NCBI GenBank assembly: GCA_036508555.1
Contig: DATCHD010000034.1
Coordinates: 1 to 12,201, forward strand
DNA from: CAINVV01 sp036508555
GTDB taxonomy: Bacteria; Bacteroidota; Bacteroidia; Bacteroidales; Prolixibacteraceae
DNA length: 12,201 nt
Reading direction: 5' to 3'
The notes under the pieces are model-generated. The model made no database searches. It was given only the letters and a program-made list of their open reading frames with translations, and was not told the DNA's origin. Below, one piece after another: positions 7,257-12,201 of the stretch (the stretch's first letter is position 1; each line of letters starts with the position of its first letter). The translations under genes and the position numbers were made by a program.

Positions 7257-8289
7257 AAAAAGCAATCCGGATTTTGTTTCCGATGTAAAAACAATTCTGG
7301 AACAAGCACGTAAAAGTGCCTACCAAGCGGTAAGTTATACCATGGTGCAAGCCTATTGGCTGGTGGGTAAGCGTATTGTGCAAGAAGAACAAGATGGAAA
7401 AGAGCGTGCCGTTTATGGGGGTAATGTACTTAAATTACTTTCCAAAGCAATATCATCAGATTTTGGATATGGTCTTTCTATTGCTAACCTAAAGAATTTC
7501 AGACAATTCTATCTTACTTATCCTGACTATGAAAAAAGCTACGCAGTGCGTAGCCTTTTGACATGGACACATCATCGGCTAATCATGAGGGTACAAAATC
7601 CTGATGCCAGGGACTATTATCTTAAAGAATGCGAATCACAAAATTGGAGCACAAGACAGCTCGAACGCAACATCAACACATTTTACTACCAGCGTGTTCT
7701 TTCAAACAAAGGATTGGCAAAGATTGCAGAACCGGTCGACCAGCAACAGATTGCCGACTTCATCAAGGATCCCTACGTTTTTGAATTTCTAAACATCGAA
7801 CAAACTCATTTTGCCTCCGAACATGTAATTGAAACGGCTCTTATTAATCATCTGGAAAAATTTCTGCTTGAACTGGGAAAGGGTTTCTCTTACGTGGGCA
7901 GGCAATACCGTATCTCTACCGAGACAGAACATTTCTATATCGACCTGGTATTTTACAACTATCTCCTCAAGTGCTTTGTACTGATTGACCTTAAAACAGG
8001 AAAACTGCAACACGAGCACATCGGCCAGATGGATATGTACCGCAGAATGTTCGATGACCTGAAGAAACCGGAAGGCGATAATCCCACGATCGGTATTTTG
8101 TTGTGTACCGACAAAAGCGAGACCGTTGTGAAATACTCTGTGATGAACGATAACAAACAACTTTTTGCCGCCAAATACCTGCCTTACCTTCCCTCCGAGC
8201 AAGAACTGATTGACCAAATAGAACGCGATAAACGCATGATCATGGAAGCGCAACCCGAGTATTCGAACGCAAAATATTGGCATAACTAA
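7240..8289 (+). CDS. DUF1016 (YhcG-type) PD-(D/E)XK nuclease-domain protein
   Basis: This frame has 349 residues from ATG 7240. An open frame extends back to 7210, but MEPGIEKSNPDF is the more likely start because it gives a short 17-base overlap with hsdM. The N-terminal helical half (YQAVSYTMVQAYWLVGKRI, LTWTHHRLIMRV, WSTRQLERNI) and the C-terminal nuclease-fold half match DUF1016. Candidate catalytic residues are D235 in FYIDLVFYN and D250/K252 in LIDLKTGKL, the D...(D/E)xK pattern. Proteins of this family often sit inside or next to type I restriction operons; their precise job is not established. Residues 100-105 (SYAVRS) are encoded by a perfect palindrome (7538-7554), whose 15-base core recurs in the hairpin downstream of the gene. 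Probably intact and co-transcribed with hsdM. Confidence 0.88.
   Translation: MEPGIEKSNPDFVSDVKTILEQARKSAYQAVSYTMVQAYWLVGKRIVQEEQDGKERAVYGGNVLKLLSKAISSDFGYGLSIANLKNFRQFYLTYPDYEKSYAVRSLLTWTHHRLIMRVQNPDARDYYLKECESQNWSTRQLERNINTFYYQRVLSNKGLAKIAEPVDQQQIADFIKDPYVFEFLNIEQTHFASEHVIETALINHLEKFLLELGKGFSYVGRQYRISTETEHFYIDLVFYNYLLKCFVLIDLKTGKLQHEHIGQMDMYRRMFDDLKKPEGDNPTIGILLCTDKSETVVKYSVMNDNKQLFAAKYLPYLPSEQELIDQIERDKRMIMEAQPEYSNAKYWHN
7538..7554. repeat. palindrome inside the DUF1016 coding sequence
   Basis: GCTACGC, loop AGT, GCGTAGC form a perfect 7-base-arm hairpin in frame, encoding SYAVRS. The 15-base core CTACGCAGTGCGTAG (7539-7553) is identical to the core at 8379-8393, and the palindrome at 8408-8436 is a close relative. 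It lies in the stretch between the FYLTYP and LTWTH blocks. Confidence 0.8.
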
Positions 8290-8372
8290 TAAGCCAAAGC
8301 CTATGAAAATTTTATATATATTTGTATATCTGATATTTATAAAATCATATATTGATACTTCCTTGACGACCC

Positions 8373-8399
8373 AATTCTCTACGCAGTGCGTAGAGAATT
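8373..8399. repeat. hairpin with 12-base perfect arms
   Basis: AATTCTCTACGC (8373-8384), loop AGT, GCGTAGAGAATT (8388-8399). The core CTACGCAGTGCGTAG is shared with the palindrome inside the DUF1016 gene. It has no T-run, so it is not a standard intrinsic terminator. Confidence 0.85.
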
Positions 8400-8407
8400 C
8401 AAAATAT

Positions 8408-8436
8408 CAAATTGCTACACACTGTGTAGCAATTTG
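8408..8436. repeat. hairpin with 13-base perfect arms
   Basis: CAAATTGCTACAC (8408-8420), loop ACT, GTGTAGCAATTTG (8424-8436). The core CTACACACTGTGTAG resembles the other palindrome with compensating changes on both arms (G to A and C to T), so pairing rather than sequence is kept. It starts nine bases after the first hairpin. Confidence 0.85.
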
Positions 8437-8529
8437 ACGCAAGGGTATAATTTGCTGATAATGTGAGCAATACATCATAAATCAAACATTAAAAGAATTT
8501 CAGCACAGCTGATACAACATAAAAAAGTA

Positions 8530-9816
8530 ATGCCGGAGAATTGGAAAACATATAAATTGGGGGATGTTGCAGATGTCCAAAATGGATTTGCATTTAAATC
8601 TACAGAATTGGGCGAAAAAGGCATCCCCGTAATTAAAATAAAAAACATTGTTTCACCAAATGTAATATTGGAAGGTGCAGAATATTACACCGGAGAAATT
8701 GATACAAAACATGAAAAATATATTTTGCAAAGAAATGATTTTCTACTATCTATGACAGGCTCAACTGTAAATGTGATGAGTTCTGCCGTTGGGAAAATGG
8801 GGAAATACAGATTAGATGATATTGCATTAATAAATCAACGAGTTGGAAAAATATACATTACCGATACTAAAAAGGCGGATTTTGATTATGTCTGCCATTT
8901 TCTAAATAGATACGAAATCAATTATAACCTTGCCTTAAATGCTACTGGAAGTGCAAATCAAGCAAATATTTCCCCTGCTCAAATCAAGGATATTGATATA
9001 TTGCTTCCCCCTCTCCCCGAACAAATCGCCATCGCCACCATACTCTCGACCATCGACGACAAAATAGAACTCAACCTTCAGATGAACAAAACCCTGGAAG
9101 AGATGGCCATGACCCTCTACAAACACTGGTTCGTCGATTTTGGCCCCTTCCGGGAAGGCGAATTCGTGGATTCTGAGCTGGGAAAGATTCCGAAAGGGTG
9201 GGAAGTGAAAAGATTGGAGGATATTGTCACCTCACTTTCTAAAGGTACAACTCCAAGACAAAGTGATGTAGATGGTCTAAATGTAGAAATTCCTTTTCTG
9301 AAGGTTAAAGATGTGAATGATGATGGCAGTATAAAATATGCTGGAATAGAGTATATACCAAAAACTATCCACGATAATCAATTGAAAAGATCGATTCTTG
9401 AAACCGATGACATTTTATTTTCAATTGCAGGAACAATTGGAAGAGTTTCTATTGTGCCAGAAAAACTTGATAATTCAAATTGTAATCAAGCTCTTGCATT
9501 TATTCGATTGAAAGACAAAAACGGTCATTTGCCATTAATCTATTATTGGTTAAAATCTGAATCAACACAAAGAGAAATAAATTCATTAATTGTTCAAGGG
9601 GTTCAGGCTAATGTTAGTCTCACAGTATTAAAGGATTTGCGATTAGTTTTAGCAGATTCAAAAAATATGATATTATTTAATGTTGAAATGAATCCTATTT
9701 TGAGTTTGATCTTTGAATGTAGAACAGAAAATCAAACCCTCACCACCCTCCGCGATACCCTTTTGCCCAAACTAATCAGCGGAGAAGTGCGTTTAAAAGA
9801 GTTTGCCCAAACCTAA
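8530..9816 (+). CDS. hsdS: type I restriction-modification specificity subunit HsdS
   Basis: This is a complete frame of 428 residues. The layout is target recognition domain 1 (about 1-155, opening NWKTYKLGDVADVQNG), central conserved helices (LPPLPEQIAIATILSTIDDKIEL, about 159-181, to FVDFGPF), target recognition domain 2 (about 218-390, opening GKIPKGWEVKRLEDIV) and a C-terminal conserved segment (TLRDTLLPKLISGEVRL). Each target domain reads one half of a split DNA site, and the conserved helices set the spacing and bind HsdM. The DNA is a mosaic: both recognition domains are AT-rich while the central and terminal conserved parts are GC-rich, as expected if recognition domains have been exchanged. 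No ribosome site is obvious before ATG 8530. hsdR begins 11 bases after its stop. No lesions are seen. Confidence 0.93.
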   Translation: MPENWKTYKLGDVADVQNGFAFKSTELGEKGIPVIKIKNIVSPNVILEGAEYYTGEIDTKHEKYILQRNDFLLSMTGSTVNVMSSAVGKMGKYRLDDIALINQRVGKIYITDTKKADFDYVCHFLNRYEINYNLALNATGSANQANISPAQIKDIDILLPPLPEQIAIATILSTIDDKIELNLQMNKTLEEMAMTLYKHWFVDFGPFREGEFVDSELGKIPKGWEVKRLEDIVTSLSKGTTPRQSDVDGLNVEIPFLKVKDVNDDGSIKYAGIEYIPKTIHDNQLKRSILETDDILFSIAGTIGRVSIVPEKLDNSNCNQALAFIRLKDKNGHLPLIYYWLKSESTQREINSLIVQGVQANVSLTVLKDLRLVLADSKNMILFNVEMNPILSLIFECRTENQTLTTLRDTLLPKLISGEVRLKEFAQT

Positions 9817-9827
9817 ACCGACCCGTT

Positions 9828-10448
9828 ATGACGGAAATGATCGAACTGACTGTCCAAAATGCCGCCATCGAATGCCTGCAGGAGCTAGGATATACCCACC
9901 TGGAGGGCAATTCGCTGAAGCGCGAACTCAAAAAAGTGGTACTCGAAGATGAGTTAAGAAGCTTCCTGGCAAGTACTTATCCCGGTGTTCCTGCAACGGC
10001 CATCAACGAAGCCATGGCGCTTTTCACACAGCACAAAGGGATGGACCTCGATCACCGCAACCGAGATTTTCACCGCAAACTCACCCAGGGCATCTCCATC
10101 ACCTGGAAAGATGGTCAAGGCAAAGAACAAGCCCGGCACATCTATCCGATCAATTACAACGAACCGCTTAAAAACATCTTCCATTGCGTCGATGAAATGA
10201 CCATCATCGGGAAAAATACCCGCCGCACCGACCTGCTTATCTTTATCAACGGCTTACCGCTGGTGGTTTTTGAATTTAAAAACATGTTCGATCCGGGGGT
10301 GGATGTCGACAATGCCCACCGCCAGATTGGCCATTACCTGCTGGATATTCCGCAGCTTTTCGACTACAATGCCCTCACCGTTATCTCGGACGGAATGGAG
10401 GCGCTACATGGGATGTACAACGCCTCCAAAGAGTGGTTTGCCCCCTGA
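9828..10448 (+). CDS. hsdR: type I restriction endonuclease HsdR, N-terminal nuclease piece (cut by TGA)
   Basis: This piece has 206 residues and ends at TGA 10446-10448. It contains the PD-(D/E)XK nuclease core of HsdR: D135 in RRTDLLIFINGLP and E149-x-K151 in VVFEFKN, with a downstream Gln in AHRQIGHY typical of this nuclease group. HsdR cleaves unmodified DNA after ATP-driven translocation, so this part alone cannot restrict. The start ATG 9828 follows hsdS by 11 bases; a second in-frame ATG at 9837 is also possible. Reading continues in the same frame beyond the TGA with clear HsdR sequence, so this is one gene broken by a nonsense codon and not a short separate gene. Confidence 0.85.
   Translation: MTEMIELTVQNAAIECLQELGYTHLEGNSLKRELKKVVLEDELRSFLASTYPGVPATAINEAMALFTQHKGMDLDHRNRDFHRKLTQGISITWKDGQGKEQARHIYPINYNEPLKNIFHCVDEMTIIGKNTRRTDLLIFINGLPLVVFEFKNMFDPGVDVDNAHRQIGHYLLDIPQLFDYNALTVISDGMEALHGMYNASKEWFAP
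10446..10448 (+). other. in-frame TGA in hsdR
   Basis: Codons read TGG TTT GCC CCC TGA AAG AGC CTT CAT GGT, with the frame open on both sides. HsdR proteins usually have Trp here (EWFxxWK), so TGG to TGA is the simplest cause. Shifting the frame by one base either way hits a stop within about 10 codons, so a miscounted C-run at 10440-10444 does not explain it. Confidence 0.75.
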
Positions 10449-12201
10449 AAGAGCCTTCATGGTAATGATATAGAGCAGGATAAGGAACTGCAGTTGGAAA
10501 CCTTGCTTCACGGATTATTCCCAAAGCCAACCCTGCTCAATTACCTGCAAAACTTTATCTTCCACGAAGACCACAACGGCAAAATTATCAAGAAAGGGGC
10601 CAAGTACCACCAGTATTGGGGAATTTTCAAGGCGGTTCAAAGTGCGGTCAAAAATATCAAACCCAAAGGCGACGGTCGGTTGGGGGTGATCTGGCATACG
10701 CAAGGTTCGGGTAAAAGCATTTCCATGGCAATCTTAACAGGAATCTTGCGCCAGTTGCCCGAGATGAAGAATCCCACCATTCTGATGCAAGTCGACCGTT
10801 CCGATCTGGACCAGCAACTCTATGAAAACTTTGTACTCTGCAAAGATCTGGTTGGCGATGTGCAACATGCCGAAACCACAGACGAATTGCGCGAATTATT
10901 AAGTGCCGATGGTGGCGGGGTGATCTTTACCACTATCGAGAAATTCAGGTTAAAAGATTTGGAAAATGGGAAAGAGATAGAGCATCCGGTTCTTTCGGAG
11001 CGTTTCAATCTGATCGTGATGGCCGATGAGGCGCACCGCACCCAATACGGTTTCAACGACGGAGGTTTCGCGCAAAACATCCGCAGGGCACTTCCCAATG
11101 CCTCGTTTATCGGTTTTACCGGAACGCCTGTCGATGGCAAAGATGCCGATACCGAGTTGGTGTTCGGGAAAACCATCCATACCTACGACATCAAACAGGC
11201 CGTCGAAGATGGCGCCACGGTTCCAATCTACTACGAACCCAAGATGGTGCCACTGAACATCAAGGCCAAATACCTGACCGAGCTGGAGGAGGTTTCGGAA
11301 GTGGAAGAGGAGAATACCAGCGCGGTTTGGGCAGCCATTGAAGATGCCGCAGGCGCCGAAGACCGCGTCAAACGGGTGGCCGCCGATATTTTAACCCATT
11401 ACCAGGCACGTACAAAATCCCTGGATGGCAAGGCGATCATTGTCTGCATGAGCCGCCGCAACTGCGTGAAAATGTTCGATGCTTTGACAGCTTTGGCCGG
11501 TTGCCCCGAAATCGCGGTGATCATGACCAGTAATATAGGCAAAGATCCGGCAGCATGGAATCCTCATGTTCGGACCAAGGATGCCATGGATGCCATCAAA
11601 AAACGTTTCCGAACCCCTGATGATCCGCTGAAAATCGTGGTAGTCCGCGACATGTGGTTAACCGGCTACGATGCCCCTTGCGCCCATACCATGTACATCG
11701 ATAAAATTATGAAAGGGCACAACCTGATGCAGGCCATTGCACGGGTGAACCGGGTTTTTGAGGACAAACCCAATGGCTTGGTGGTCGATTTTATAGGTAT
11801 TTCAGGGTTTCTGGCGGCTGCCACCAAAAAATATACCAGTGGTGGCGGAGAGGGAGCGCCCACCATTAATCTGGATGCCGCTGTTGCGCTGTGCCTGGAG
11901 CAGTTTGCCACCGTAAAAAACCTCGTGGGGAATTTCGATCTGGCAGCGATCAACAAAATGACGAACCTCCAAAAACTGAAGTGGTCGAACGGGTTGGTGA
12001 ACGATCTGCTGCGATCGGATGAAGTGACAGACGCATTTTTGCATGAAGAACGGAAGCTGACAGAGCTGGTGGCCATGACCAATTCCGACCAGCGGATATG
12101 GGTTATCCAGGAAGAGGTAGGCATGATTCAGCGGATTCGGGATACGATCCGGAAGATCAAATCACCACCCGGTCCGCAACGAATGAAGAACGACCGGATT
12201 A
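10449..12201 (+). CDS. hsdR: HsdR motor domains, continuing past the TGA and off the window
   Basis: The same frame as the N-terminal piece stays open to the window end (584 codons seen). Numbering on from the first piece: Walker A GSGKS (293-297), DEAH box (400-403), GFTGTP (about 428-433), motif V TGYDAPCAHTMYIDK and motif VI LMQAIARVNRVF. These are the two RecA-like motor domains that translocate DNA in type I enzymes. The start of the C-terminal helical domain that contacts HsdM/HsdS follows. No in-frame ATG lies near the TGA; the first is inside the Walker A region (about 10725), so a working restart protein is unlikely. The 3' end is outside the window. Confidence 0.85.

Larger units (their letters stand above)
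8290..8529 (+). other. intergenic gap before hsdS with AT-rich segment and two hairpins
   Basis: This 240-base gap sits in an otherwise tight operon. The first part (8305-8360) is very AT-rich and contains TATATTTG at 8317-8324, an exact match to the -7 box pattern but without a visible -33 TTTG. Two hairpins follow. The last 90 bases before hsdS show nothing recognisable. The gap may hold a secondary promoter or attenuator for hsdS and hsdR. Confidence 0.4.

Noticed and set aside
7789..8283. 164-residue minus-strand frame opposite the DUF1016 gene
   Set aside because: It is antisense to the conserved nuclease domain and has no recognisable motif.
8373..8436. Intrinsic transcription terminators
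   Set aside because: Stems are strong but no T-run follows either hairpin on either strand.
10446..10448. TGA read as Trp through an alternative genetic code
   Set aside because: TGG is used throughout for Trp, hsdM ends with TGA at the expected place, and the other nonsense codon in the window is TAA, which that code would not explain.
10436..10450. Frameshift at the run of five C before the hsdR stop
   Set aside because: Gain or loss of one base leads to a stop within about 10 codons, and good HsdR sequence resumes in the original frame, so a substitution fits better.

Overview
The window looks like part of a chromosomal defence island from a member of the Bacteroidota. The evidence is indirect: promoter-like boxes of the TAnnTTTG type lie upstream of several genes, starts generally lack purine-rich ribosome binding sites, and the gene families present (HsdM/S/R with a DUF1016 nuclease, DUF72, and a primase-helicase-nuclease protein) commonly occur together there. 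A species cannot be named from sequence alone.

Left part (1-2480). The window opens inside an alpha/beta-hydrolase esterase on the plus strand. About 480 bases without a convincing gene follow (414-898). Next, on the minus strand, is a short decayed copy (899-1407) of the large gene that lies further right. It keeps the first ~27 codons, then jumps to the last part of the helicase and the start of the nuclease domain. A complete DUF72/YecE-like gene (1554-2480, plus) sits between this remnant and the larger copy.

Middle (2522-5394, minus). This is a locus for one ~980-residue protein: archaeo-eukaryotic primase (AEP), then superfamily 2 helicase, then phospholipase-D-type (PLD) nuclease. That is the architecture described for TOTE-type conflict systems. 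Here the reading frame is broken twice. An in-frame TAA stands at 4699-4701 in the middle of the primase. A net loss of 64 nt between the helicase and nuclease domains, inferred by comparison with the remnant copy, shifts the frame. The result is three adjacent open frames whose stops and possible restarts nearly touch.

Right part (5658-12201, plus). This is a type I restriction-modification operon: hsdM, a DUF1016/PD-(D/E)XK nuclease gene overlapping its end, a 240-base gap with two near-perfect hairpins, hsdS, and hsdR running off the window. hsdR has an in-frame TGA at 10446-10448 where a Trp is expected. The frame is otherwise open to the window end, so full restriction activity is doubtful while methylation by HsdM/HsdS could persist.

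The main points are these: two adjacent defence genes are each cut by a nonsense codon; a paralogous remnant explains the history of the primase-helicase locus; and a 15-base palindrome occurs both inside the DUF1016 coding sequence and in the hairpin just downstream.
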